A stretch of 64,000 nucleotides of DNA, from positions 9,200,945 to 9,264,944 of the forward strand of contig OV884059.1 in assembly GCA_930367215.1 (NCBI GenBank). The letters are read 5' to 3'. Source of the stretch: Pollenia angustigena (taxonomy: Eukaryota > Arthropoda > Insecta > Diptera > Polleniidae). This document shows positions 22,520-32,794 of this stretch, in pieces (within the stretch, counting starts at the first letter, position 1; each line of letters starts with the position of its first letter). The position numbers and the translations under genes were made by a program. The notes under the pieces were generated by a model. That model was not told the DNA's origin, did not search any database, and was given only the letters and a program-made list of their open reading frames with translations.

Positions 22520-24388
22520 TTTGATGTATGGCATGCCGCTTAAATTGTTTAAGAAATGTGTGTACCTATTTGGTAATTTTGTTTTTGGAATGTACATAAG
22601 CCATTATCTTTCTTAATAATATTGGTTGGGCCTTAACTTAATTTGAAATTGTCTTTTAAATTAGTTTTTTTTTCGCTTACTACCAACACCAAAATTAATA
22701 ATTTTTTTTTTCTCAGTCCCGTATTTTTCTAATTAAGCAAAAATAAACACAGAAAATGTGTCAGTGAACCTGACATTTATTTTAGATTAGATTAAAAAAA
22801 TAATGCAATAAAACATATGGAGACAAAATTTAAGCGAAATATGTTTGAACATTTTTAATTAAGAAACAAATGTTAATGTTTAAATAAGAATTAAATGCTT
22901 TTGGGAAATTTATAAATTTAGGGAAAATAAATAAATAAATAGGAAAATTTCAATTAGTTTTAATACCATTGTAATGTTTTTAATAAAAAGACCAAATTCT
23001 CCATTAATTTAAATTTGTTAGCTTTTATTTTTAATTGCCTTATATTTACACTTGATCTCATATAATTAATTAATTTGTCACTAATAAAGTAATACAATTT
23101 TTTCTTTTGTTAATATATACATAATTCCATTAATTATACCAATAATGGTAAAATTATCTAAAGTGATATTATTTAAATATTCTGGAACAAAGAATGCGTA
23201 ATCTCTAAGAATCTCTCTATGCAAGAGCTCTATAATTAACAGTCAGTCCCACGATGTCGATCGACAACATAAACGAGCGAAAACAAGTCACTTATTATCT
23301 TAATTGGCCCACTAACTATCGACTTGTCGGTGGACTGGTTTTAGGTTTCTAACATAAACAATTTATTTATTATTGAAGCCTATACAAAGCAATAACTAAT
23401 CTTGTCGGCCTAAATCAACGATCATCACGCTATGCCCCCGGGGGCCGAGCACTTTTCGTGAATTTCACACACACACTACACGAAGGTTAACGAAACAATT
23501 GTAAAAAGCCATAATTTCAAAAAACAAGAACAAAACACATAGTTAATGTCTCAAACGAGTAAATTTATTTTCCTCTCTTTGCACTCACCACTACATACAC
23601 ATTTTTAACTGTTTCTCTTTGTGATTACCGCTGGCCTAAATAATGCAAAAACAGTTCGGGTTAAATACATTCAAAGTGCATTCCTAAAAAACTATTTTCT
23701 CTAATTGTGCCAAAAATACAAAAAGAACTTCTTAATTTATTTGTTTTAGAGTTCTATGTTTTTTACTTAAAAAGAAATAAATCCTTTATGCTCATTCATC
23801 CTTAAAATGTTGTTTTTGTGGCCCTTTTTTAAAAATTTTCAACGGCAGCACTGGCTCGTACTCTTTATTTAACTGTTTATTGCAATTAGCAACTACAACA
23901 ATATTAAGGCTCGTGTTTATTTGAGTTTGTTTGTTTGCAACAACAGTAAATAGTAAACAATATTGTTGTTGTTGTTATTGTTTGCTGTTATTATTATAAT
24001 TGTTAGTATATTTAAAGATAGACCAACTGCTTTTTTAATGTTTGTTTTTATATGCCAAACAAAGTATTTGCTTAATTTTTGTTTTTCTACTTTGCTCTTC
24101 CTCTGTGTAGGAATGTGTGTGATCTGTATAATTTTTTATTGTATCTACTATTTTGTATATATTTTTGTTTTCTTTTTATAGTCTTTCTTATTTTTTGTTG
24201 TTGTTTTTATTTTGCTAGCTATTTTTGGTTATTTTACATTTTTGATCCCGCTGGCTACATTGACGTAATACGGCAAAAACAAACTTTTTCTGTTTTAATC
24301 AATACTTGCAAAATGTGAACTAAAAAAAAACAAAAATGGCAAAATTTGTTAACGATATACATACATACATAGATTGCAAAAAGACAAC
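22520..24388. other. AT-rich stretch with simple repeats, no gene
   Basis: The overlapping frames at about 23963-24318 are hydrophobic T-rich translations, not recognisable proteins. Other contents are a GTTGTTGTTGTT run near 23961, a CCCCCGGGGG palindrome near 23435, and a possible weak inverted pair AGTCCCACGATGTCGAT / ATCGACTTGTCGGTGGACT at about 23246-23337. Confidence 0.45.
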
Positions 24389-24531
24389 TACAGTAGCCTG
24401 CAAAACTAGGGACACATCAACATCGATTTTAAATTTTTACTAATCTTTGTATGTTAAAGCAAAAGTATTAGCAAAAACCACATTTACTTTTAATTTAAAG
24501 GTTTTATTACATAATAAAAAAATATTTTCAA

Positions 24532-24652
24532 CCCAATTATGAATAAAAATTCCCCGGGAGTTTTCGCCCTTCTCCGATTTTTCCTATGTAAATTCTATTG
24601 CAAAAATGGGAGAAGGAAGAAAATTCCCTGTTAATTTTTATTCATAAGTGGG
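24532..24652. mobile_element. 121-bp MITE, ATGAATAAAAATTCC arms, copy 1
   Basis: Inverted arms CCAATTATGAATAAAAATTC and its near reverse complement at the right, ending TTCATAAGTGGG. Internal GGGAGAAGG / CCCTTCTCC also pair. A second copy is at 61709-61823. The target duplication is unclear. Confidence 0.72.
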
Positions 24653-24786
24653 CTGTATAACTTTTATTTACAAATATTGCATTAAATCGGTATTTTTTAA
24701 AGTAACCTCATAATATGAGAACTAAAAAAATAAGCCTGTAGGTGGTAGACCGACAAAGCTCACCAGAAACAAAAAAATGCACATTT

Positions 24787-24929
24787 GTCTGGGTTCACAC
24801 TACGAAAGTTTTCTTTCAGAAAGTCTAAGTTTAATGGTGAGAGGGAAAGAGAACATGCCATTTTTCCCTCTCTTCTCATCAATTAACTTAGACTTTCTAT
24901 AAGAAAACTTTCATAGTGTGAACCCAGAC
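24787..24929. mobile_element. Foldback MITE, GTCTGGG family, copy 2
   Basis: A 143-bp near-hairpin starting GTCTGGGTTCACACTACGAA and ending GTGTGAACCCAGAC. The flanks are TTT on the left and TTA on the right, so the duplication is imperfect. It is nested in the TA-flanked element at 24391-25475. Confidence 0.8.
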
Positions 24930-25109
24930 TTAGAAGCCTCTTTGAATACAGCCATTCATAAAAATTGCTGCTCTTCAAAACAATAAAAAGGTCAAAATTC
25001 CGTAAAATTTTTCAAATTAAATAGAAAAGTTAATGGGTTTGTAAGGCTTGCCGTAGTTTTTGCTGTACCAATTTGCAAAGAAACAAAATGGTTTCTTTTA
25101 AATCAAAGT

Positions 25110-25270
25110 AGTTTTCGTGGGAATACAAAATATACAAAATTTCAATTTACAAGACTTTGTCGAACTTAATTCCTATATTTTTATTCTTGATAAACACACT
25201 GAAATTTATTGTTGAAAGGATAAGCTATTCCTATGCGAATAAGAATTATAAGCATCAGTTTTACTAACCT
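25110..25270 (+). repeat. Dispersed repeat family (GGGAATACAAAATTT type), copy 2
   Basis: Shares GGGAATACAAAAT, CTTAATTCC, TTGATAAACACACTGAAATT, TTATTGTTGAAAGGATAAGC and ATGCGAATAAGAATTATAA with the copy at 5060-5325 and, in part, with those at 33.8 and 58.2 kb. Confidence 0.6.
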
Positions 25271-25479
25271 TATCAAAGCTTAAACAGTGAGTTTATGTTT
25301 TCTTACATTCTAATTCTAATCTTATTTAATGTTCTTTTTGCTTTGTCAAACTAAATTAAAATATTATTTTCTTTCGTTCTCATATGTGTTTGGTTGGTAT
25401 TTCTTTTTTATGTAAATAATAATAAACAATATATTAAAAAAAGTTATGCTGTGTGCTTAGTTTTGCTTGCCACTGTATG

Positions 25480-26103
25480 CATTACTATTAATGTGTAATT
25501 AAAGTAGAATGGGCAGTTAAAGCGGCAAAAGATTAACTTACAAGCAAAAACGACTCGAAAATGCCTTTAGTTTAAATATGTATGTTCGTATGTATGTTAA
25601 TCTGACTAACTGTACTGCTTTTTATATCCACTAAAGGTGGGAAGGTTTTTAAAAAAAAAGTTTTTTTTTTCATTGGTAATTTCTACGTCTCAGACCGCAT
25701 TTAGTATGTATGTATGTATGTATGTATGTTACTATATAATCCAGGTCCTTATGAGAAACGGGGTTGTTTCACTGATGTCCGTGAGGCTGTTATCGATTTT
25801 CCGTTACATGGCTTATTTTTTCAACCAGCCATCTTTTGATTGTCCTTTGAAGTACAGATTTTTTTAATAACTCTTGTCTTTCAGGAGTTCCTTTATTTCT
25901 TACTGACGTAATTCGCATTCGATTGGATTGAAAATGTTTTGTTTAGCAAAATTAAAAAATAAATTTTGATTTTAAAACTTTACATATTGAGCCCTAAAAC
26001 CCCAAAATAACGTAAGCGACATCATTTTCCATTTTCGTTTTTTTTTTTTAATAAATTTCTTTATTGGCAACACTTGCATCATCTCTTAAATTTCATGGTC
26101 ACA
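25480..26103. other. AT-rich stretch with a GTAT microsatellite
   Basis: A (GTAT)n run lies at about 25705-25730. The frame at 25637-25867 runs through it and is not a gene. Confidence 0.5.
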
Positions 26104-26106
26104 TAA

Positions 26107-26248
26107 GTCTGGGATCAAACTATGAAAGTTTTCTTTCCGAAAGTCTAAGTTTATGGGTGAGAGAGGAGAGAAAAAAGCATGTTCTCTTCCCCTCTCACCA
26201 ATAAACTCAGACTTTCTGAAAGTAAACTTTCATAGTGTGAGCCCAGAC
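26107..26248. mobile_element. Foldback MITE, GTCTGGG family, copy 3
   Basis: A 142-bp near-hairpin (GTCTGGGATCAAACTATGAA to CATAGTGTGAGCCCAGAC), flanked by TAA at 26104-26106 and 26249-26251. The right TAA is at the same time the left flank of the next element at 26252. Confidence 0.82.
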
Positions 26249-26251
26249 TAA

Positions 26252-27475
26252 GGCCGAGGCCACGCAATGAGCGGCTAAGCGTCTAGCGGCTGAGCGATGA
26301 GCGTCAAAGCGTCAAGTTTGAGCGGCAAGTGGCTTATTACTGAGCGGTTAGTTGTTAAAATGCCATTGTAAAAAGTGGCTTGTTTAATGTTATTACGCGA
26401 AAATCGTATTCATAAAAATTTAATGCGTTTTTTAAAGAAACAAATTCCAGCCTGTTCGTGGATTTCGAGCGAAGACTTCGTTTGCTTAACTTACATTTAA
26501 AACAAGTATAAAAGTATAGTCGGTCAAGCCCGACCATATGATACCCTACACCACAGTGTTAATAAACACATAATGCTAATATGTCCATATTAATATGGAT
26601 TTATCTATGTTTATAAACTTCATTAAAATCGGTTTGAAAGTTCGTGAGAAGCAAAAATTGCCCCCTAGCTCCCTTGTGGTCCTATTTTTGAAAAACTACA
26701 TAGCTTATGTGTCCATATAAATATATTTCTATGTTTGATTTTAATTTCATTAAAATCGGTTTGATAGTTTCTGAGAGGCAGAAATTTCCCCCTATCTTCC
26801 CTCGTGGTCCTACGATTCGGCCCATTTTCAATAGGCCAATAAGAACATATGCCCCAAATTTTATCAAATTATCTTCAAAATTGCGTCCTGCCAGTCGGAC
26901 GGACATCGTTAGTTCGATTCAGAAAGTGATTCTAAGTCGATCGGTATGCTTAAAGGTGGGTCTAGGACCAATATTTTGAGGCATTACACACATCAGAACA
27001 AATGCATAATACCCTCTTCACTATTGTGGCGTGGGTATAAATATATCGAAATCGAGGAACAGGCCTCGGTGTTCATCCTATAAGTCAATCAAGGGGAATT
27101 AAACTATTTATATACAAATCTACCCAATACAATACTGCCGCATGTCTGTGAAATCCTTTGATTTGCTGTTGCAAAAAACTAAATTGACAAAACAAATAAA
27201 TAATTTCTCGGTCATATTTTTATATTTAAAATTTGGTAATCTGTCTTGCCATAATTCGGTCGGCTTTGTACGGTTGGAATTATAAGCTCCATATTCACTT
27301 TTGCCATGTTTATTTTTTGACGCTCAGAAAACAACTAAAAATTAGAACAAGTTTTATTCCTGAGCGACGCCGCTTAGCCGCTCAAAAATTTCGCTCACAT
27401 GCCGCTCATTTCGTGGCCACTTCAGTAGTATTCCATATGTCTTAATTTTTTGACGCTCATTGCGTGGCCTCGGCC
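26252..27475. mobile_element. PIF/Harbinger-like element, GGCCGAGGCCACGCAATGAG ends
   Basis: The left GGCCGAGGCCACGCAATGAG is the reverse complement of the right CTCATTGCGTGGCCTCGGCC. TAA flanks both sides (26249-26251 and 27476-27478). Subterminal DNA is CG-rich with repeated GAGCGGC / AGCGTC words (left about 26270-26350, right about 27362-27460). It is interrupted by a ~540-bp fly-type repeat (26502-27040), so the original was about 690 bp. No transposase frame is present. Confidence 0.82.
26502..27040 (-). mobile_element. Fly-type dispersed repeat (CGATCGACTCAGAATCAC family), full copy
   Basis: On the plus strand it starts AGTATAGTCGGTCAAGCCCG, then ACCATATGATACCCTACACC, and ends CCTCTTCACTATTGTGGCGT plus GGGTATAA. 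Internally AAAATCGGTTTGA and CTTCCCT(C)GTGGTCCTA(C) recur twice. It is colinear with 62623-63193 and with the reverse of 8895-10422. Open frames here (26682-26906, 26707-26979) also appear in the 62.6-kb copy because the DNA is shared. They show no recognised domain. Confidence 0.8.
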
Positions 27476-27778
27476 TAAGGAACCATTACGATTTTATAGC
27501 AATAACAATTTTATCGTAAGCGATAAATTAAATACGAAATTTATATGAAATAAAATAAAAAAAACTCTCTCCTGTAAAATTTTTTTTGGCGCTTACCTTA
27601 TTTTCGCGGTTAGGGCTCGATATTGCAATGTCAAATAGTCAAGCTTATTTTAGTGTAGCGTCGTACATGTAATTAAATTTGAAAACTTTATGAAATATTA
27701 GTGTTCGAAAAGCTTAACTTGCCTTTATTGATAATGACATACATTTAAAAAAAACGTGTTGGTAATAATAAAATAAAT

Positions 27779-27995
27779 TTGTGACATTTTGACAAAACAT
27801 CTTAAGTCGAGATAGGATAGCAAAAATATTTAAAAAAAAAACTTGCTGAAAAATCATTCTTATTGAATAATAAAATAAACCAAAATTAAAGAAAAATTTC
27901 GTTTAAAATAAAAAATAAAATGAAAATTCGTAAGATTAACAAATTTTTTTCAACTTTTTAAATTTGACTTAAGAGGTTTTGTCAAAATGCCACAG
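27779..27995. mobile_element. hAT-like MITE, CTGTGGCATTTTGACAAAAC family, copy 2
   Basis: An inverted copy of the element at 2358-2581. It shares the ends, AAGTCGAGAT.GGATAGCAAAAA and AACCAAAATTAAAGAAAAAT. The flanks do not show a clear 8-bp duplication, so it is older or altered at the edges. Confidence 0.75.
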
Positions 27996-27999
27996 AAAT

Positions 28000-28697
28000 G
28001 TTGGTCGTATGGCGTATTTTTGATTTTTATTTCAACCCAATATAATTGAACGTACCCAGCGCCATCTAAAGGCCAATTTTAACTATTTTTAAATATAAAA
28101 ATTTTTAAAAATATTTATAACTCTTTGTAGATTAAATTAAATTTTAAACAATTTTACAATAATTTACACGTTTCTATTCCTTATAATTGTTGTCTCCTTT
28201 TTATAGCACTCTATGTCTCTCTCTCACTCTCTTTTACTCTCTCTCTCTCTCTCTCTTAAAAAATATCCTTAAAGATAAAAGGTACACAGCACGCATTTAG
28301 TGTTATAGCGGTTTATCAAATAAGTAGAATCAGTGAATTTGTATGTTCCAATTTACACAGCAAAACGCGTAGAATGCGCATATGTATATAACGTATGAAG
28401 TAGGCTTACTTTTTTGCTTTTGTATGCATGGCATGCGTCTTGCTAAAAGGTCAGCTGTTTTTGACAGCCAAGTTTGACAAATTTTAGCTAATTTTCAATG
28501 TTATCGATAAGTTCGTCTGTGTGATAGATTGACTTTTTGTTAAAATTGTTTTTACTTGATAAAAATATTTACACAATAGTTTGTCAAACTAAAAAAAACC
28601 CCGTTCTATGTTATTTGAATGCTGATTTGAAATGCTCATAAACACATTAAACGAAATAAAGGCACAGAACACCTCCATCTAAACAATTTAGTTTTAT
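28000..28697. other. AT-rich stretch with a CT microsatellite
   Basis: A (CT)n tract with interruptions lies at about 28205-28257. No gene or transposon end was recognised. Confidence 0.5.
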
Positions 28698-28698
28698 A

Positions 28699-29676
28699 CA
28701 GGGTGGAGCATAAGTAACGTAATAATTTATTTAATAAATGAATTTTCTTTCTAGTTTTATTTATTTTTTTAGTCGATACTGAACGAATCAAAATCATTTT
28801 TGCAGTGTTGGAATTTATTTGCAATTTTGTTTATTCACGAGACCATAAAGGTGAAAATGGTCCTAAACAGGGACCGTAACAGTTATGCCTTTTTTCATAA
28901 AAGTCAGATGAAAACAGTTATTTTTTTTATTTTTTTTTATTTTTTTAAGCAAAAATAACAGTTATTTTTTGATTTTTATTTTTTTGAACAAAAATAACAG
29001 TTATTTTTTGATTTTTATTTTTTCGATCAAAACTAACAGTTATTTTTTGATTTGTATTTTTTTGAACAAATTTAACAGTTATTATTTGATTTTTATTTTT
29101 TCGAGCAAAAATAAAAGTTATTCTTTTAATAAATGTACGTGTTTTAATAATTTAGATGACTTTAATAATTATTTTAATGTGCATAAGGAATTCCAATGAT
29201 AATTAAACACTAAAATAAAAATTTCAAGTCAACTAAATTATTAAATCACGTACATTTATTTAGAGAATAACTTTTATTTTTGCTCGAAAAAATAAAAATC
29301 AAAAAATAACTGTTATTTTTGATCGAAAAAATAAAAATCAAAAAATAACTGTTATTTTTGTTCAAAAAAATAAAAATCAAAAAATAACTGTTATTTTTTG
29401 ATTTTTATATAAAAATCAAAATTATAAAAATCAATATATTTTATCATTGACAAGTGCATAAGGAACAATATGGTATACTTGAATAAGTTTTTCGACATTT
29501 ACTTCTTTGTGCTTTTTTTGTTTTGAAATTCCAATATAACTGTTATTTGCGGTCCCTGGTCCTAAACGGTTATTATTCGATATGATCTTTGTGTCTGAAT
29601 AATTCAATCTAAAAAAAACGTACACACAAATTTTTTTTTACTTATTAAATTATAACGTTACCTTTCCGCCGCCCTG
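28699..29676. mobile_element. TA-flanked mariner-like MITE, split by a hAT-like insert
   Basis: The left CAGGGTGGAGCATAAGTAAC and right GTTACCTTTCCGCCGCCCTG are imperfect inverted copies, each directly bordered by TA (28697-28698 and 29677-29678). Without the insert at 28868-29558 and its duplicated 8 bp, the element would be only about 280 bp. It is non-coding. Confidence 0.65.
28868..29558. mobile_element. hAT-like foldback element with an exact 8-bp duplication
   Basis: The ends CAGGGACCGTAACAGTTAT and ATAACTGTTATTTGCGGTCC plus CTG are inverted copies. GTCCTAAA flanks both sides exactly (28860-28867 and 29559-29566). CAGGG termini plus an 8-bp duplication are the hAT signature. Most of the 691 bp is a long inverted repeat built of repeated AACAGTTATTTTTTGATTTT units (about 28916-29130 and, inverted, about 29255-29410). 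The open frame 28969-29199 comes from these units. Confidence 0.85.
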
Positions 29677-29689
29677 TACTTTTATTTCT

Positions 29690-30030
29690 CTTAATATTTA
29701 AGAAAATGCAATAAATTGTAACTTTTTTTATTTTTGTTTGTCATCTATCAAGATTAAATAATATAAATTTATATTCAATGTTCAATAAAAAAAAAACCAA
29801 CCAGATGTTTATAAACACATTAAAAGTGACGTATCTTTTAAGATAAAAAAATGTTCGCAAAACGTTAAGGAGAACAAAGCAGAACAAAAAAAATCGACTT
29901 AATAAGTGCCAAAGAGCTTAAGGATTGGTTAGACATTATTTGTATTAAGGATTTTGGATAACAGATCAAATAGATGGAAAACAAAAGATTGCTATTTTGA
30001 GTGATTGTGTTAGTTATTGATTAGAAAGTT
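29690..30030. other. AT-rich stretch without recognised features
   Basis: Nothing was recognised apart from A/T runs. Confidence 0.5.
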
Positions 30031-30035
30031 AGTTA

Positions 30036-30131
30036 GTCTGGATTCCCACTATGAAGGATTTCTTTCAGACTTTGGTAAATGGGGAAAGATGAATAGCTTG
30101 CTCTCCCCCTCTGACCAATATAAACCTAGAC
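30036..30131. mobile_element. Foldback MITE, GTCTGGG family, deleted copy 4
   Basis: Starts GTCTGGATTCCCACTATGAA after TTA and ends AACCTAGAC before TAA. It is only 96 bp, because much of the right arm found in the other copies is missing. Confidence 0.65.
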
Positions 30132-30362
30132 TAACTAATACTAGACTAATAAGTTAGACTCTTATTAAGGGTGTTCAACTTAAAAAGCATAATGTTAGTG
30201 CTGTATTTTCTGACATAATCATAAGACATTATTTTTTAAAATCTAAGTCCTTTTCTTAAATTTGCTTTTACATCACATTTTGATTAGATTAATAGTACTA
30301 AATATAATTAGTAAAGCATACGCTTAGGCATTGTTTCAAAATCGATTGTAAAGGTAATCAAC

Positions 30363-31420
30363 AGGGAAACCATAAATATGCAATTGCATGTTTTTCCTTG
30401 TGCAACCAATGAAGGCACAAACAATATATTCATCCGTTTTAGAGCCTTTTATGAATTTTGGCATCGATTTGTTAGGGCATATTTTTGCATATTTTACCGT
30501 TTGCAGCATTTTTGTGCATAATTTAGTTAAGCGAGCTTTTTTGCAGCATATTTTAAGTTTATAGCGCATATTTTGCTTGTTTAAGCATATTTTGATACAT
30601 GATCAATTTTTTTTGATGTTTATAGGATCTTTCGCAGAAAATACATTTTTTTTTTTGAAATTCTGTTGCTTCAATTTCAACTAAGGATAAATGTTATGCG
30701 ATGTATATAATACATAGAAATGTAGACCATTCTTTTAGTATACCTATCGACTCAAAATCACTTTTTAAAGTGATGTAAAGATGTCCCTCCGTCTGTCTGG
30801 CTGGTTGTCTGCCAACGTTAACCTTGTGCGCAAAGCACAAGTTCCAATTTTTTAGATAGTTTGATCAAATATGGACGAGGTCTGTGCAAATGGGAGAATC
30901 GGTAAATAATAATTTCACATATTCCCCATTAAAACTTCTTTCCAAATAAGACTCTTTGTGTCAGTAAGCCATTTAATTATGATGGTATTTAAATTAAATT
31001 CGCCCCAAGAATATTTTACTGCAAATTAAATTATTTTCGAATCGTTTCACATTTGCCCAAAGCTCCCATCTTTAAATAGCTTTAACTTCCTTTAAATGTT
31101 AACATTTGTTAACAATTTAGCGGCCGTACCTAAAATCCCTTTAAGACAAAACCCCATATGGATGTTAATATCTAGATAATATTCGGCACAAATAACTCTG
31201 ATATGAATTTTTAAACTAATATGGCCTTAAGCGATAATATTTTAAGGTTTTTTTTTTTTTTAAATTTTGTTACTAAATTGTTATATTTTGTTTTCAAAAC
31301 TGGCAATTTTTGATTTTTTGAGGCACATTTTTAACATTTCTCAAAGCATATATTCCAGTTTTTACTGCATATTTAATGCGTATAAAACGTGTTTTTTAGA
31401 GCATATTTCTGGTTTCCCTG
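30363..31420. mobile_element. hAT-like element, CAGGGAAACCA ends, GCATATTT repeats
   Basis: The left CAGGGAAACCATAAATATGC pairs with the right GCATATTTCTGGTTTCCCTG. The flanks GTAATCAA (30355-30362) and GTTAGCAA (31421-31428) agree at 6 of 8 positions, consistent with an old 8-bp duplication. GCATATTT and close variants recur many times inside both ends. A fly-type dispersed repeat is nested inside (about 30700-31230). The minus-strand frame 30336-30569 translates the subterminal repeats and is not taken as a transposase. Confidence 0.72.
30700..31230 (+). repeat. Diverged fly-type dispersed repeat inside the hAT-like element
   Basis: TAGTATACCTATCGACTCAA then AATCAC, CCGTCTGTCTGGCTGG and CTTGTGCGCAAAGCACAAG match the internal part of the repeats at 8895, 26502 and 62623. 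The ends are not clear. Confidence 0.5.
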
Positions 31421-31755
31421 GTTAGCAACAATGAATTTATGATTTGTTTTAGCCTTGCCAAGCTGTTTTCTGATTGCTATTTGATACGAGAGCTGAATGC
31501 GATAAGAGAGCAATTTTTATGTCTATAGCTTTTGCAAACTATAAGTAAAATTTTTTGAAAACGAAGCAACCCTGGCAATAAAATTTAAAGATGGCGCAGA
31601 TTGGCAGTAATGAAATATCAAAAAAAAAACTAAAAAAGGAAAGTTAAGCTGCTTCTTTTTTTGATAATTTTAATAAAAAATTGTGACCAATTGCTAAAAG
31701 AAAATATGCGGAAACGCTATTCGCATCGCAATGGAGTAGCCTCTTTGTTTCCTTA

Positions 31756-32388
31756 AGGCGCCCGTACACGACATGTATTTGTCATCTGACATGTCAAATT
31801 TTCAAGTCACATGTAATTGTTCATGTCTGTCAAAATTGCTGTTTTACATAAGATTTATAATATTCGGTCACAAACGTACATGTAATTTGCTTCTGACATT
31901 GTCTCTGTTTTTTTCACATTGTTATTGCAGAAACCAAAGTAGTTCTCGGTTTCAAAATAGCTTGCTGCCGCCACGAAAATATTTATTTGCGCCGTAAAAT
32001 AATTTAGCCATCTTAACATTTTTTCTTTTATTTTAAAGATACCAATTTAGAATTTTATAATTAAACGGTTTTTATGTATATATTTACATAAATTCTATTC
32101 AATAGTGAGATGAGCATACATATCTTGGTATTGTAAAATATTAACTTCAGCCGGCTAATAATTCCGTCAATAGTTGACGCCGCTGCCAGTTTCTTCCCGG
32201 CATAGATTTGTGATGTCAGATGGTTTGTCAGAAGAAAATAGAGCACGCTCTAACTGAAATTTTGTCAGATGACTTTGCGTCTGACTTTTACAGAAGCAAA
32301 GTTAAAAAGGTAACACACGACATGTATGTGTTTTGCAGTGGGAAATTTGACATGTCAGATGACAAAAACATGTCGTCTATATGCTCCT
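31756..32388. mobile_element. PIF/Harbinger-like MITE, AGGCGCCCGTACACGACATG ends
   Basis: A 633-bp element. The left AGGCGCCCGTACACGACATG and the right end, reverse-complemented AGGAGCATATAGACGACATG, are followed inward by TTTGTCATCTGACATGTCAA on both sides. TTA flanks both (31753-31755 and 32389-32391). Several ACATGT / GACATGTC words recur. There is no transposase-size frame. Confidence 0.82.
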
Positions 32389-32545
32389 TTAAGCTAAAGG
32401 TTTGTATTTCTCAAAACTCATTAACACTTTAGAAATATATTTTAATATTGAGTTAGTAAAACGTATCACCCTGTAATCCAGCTTTTTTCATCCCGTGTAG
32501 ATTTTAAGTTTTATTCGCAGAGAAAAAAATGGCAAGGTAATTTAA

Positions 32546-32791
32546 CACAGAGACAAATTTTGCACCAGTAAAAGCATTAGTCAAAAATAAAATCAATTTT
32601 AATTAACAATTTAATCAAGTGAATGAAACGTTTAAGCAAGTGTATTAAACGTTTAATTGACAATATTAATTTGCACCAGTAAAAAAATTAATAATAATTA
32701 ATTAAACGTTTAATTCACGTGATTAAATTTTTAATTAAAACTAATTTTATTTTTGATTAATGCTTTTACTGGTGCAAAATTTTTTTCTGTG
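32546..32791. mobile_element. 246-bp foldback MITE, TTTTGCACCAGTAAAAGCAT arms
   Basis: The left arm CACAGAGACAAATTTTGCAC continues into CAGTAAAAGCATTAGTCAAA. The right arm is its near reverse complement, ending GTGCAAAATTTTTTTCTGTG. A third GCACCAGTAAAAA piece lies in the middle (about 32673). AAACGTTTAATT words repeat between the arms. No clear target duplication. Confidence 0.75.
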
Positions 32792-32794
32792 ACT

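Larger units (their letters stand above)
24391..25475. mobile_element. Tc1/mariner-like element remnant, CAGT..GCAAAACTA ends
   Basis: The left end CAGTAGCCTGCAAAACTAGG pairs with the reverse complement of the right end, CAGTGGCAAGCAAAACTAAG. TA lies directly outside both (24389-24390 and 25476-25477). At 1085 bp it is near the length of a small Tc1 element, but no transposase frame is seen. Two MITEs (24532-24652 and 24787-24929) and a dispersed repeat (about 25110-25270) fill much of it, so the original was short and non-autonomous or is heavily decayed. Confidence 0.7.

Noticed and set aside
23246..23337. MITE with AGTCCCACGATGTCGAT ends
   Set aside because: The inverted match needs several gaps and there is no flanking duplication.
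23963..24318. Hydrophobic frames resembling membrane proteins
   Set aside because: T-rich DNA always encodes Phe/Leu/Ile-rich frames. The start is a GTT-rich stretch and there is no other support.
30336..30569. Minus-strand frame at the end of the CAGGGAAACC element as a transposase start
   Set aside because: The frame largely translates the GCATATTT subterminal repeats and crosses the element boundary.
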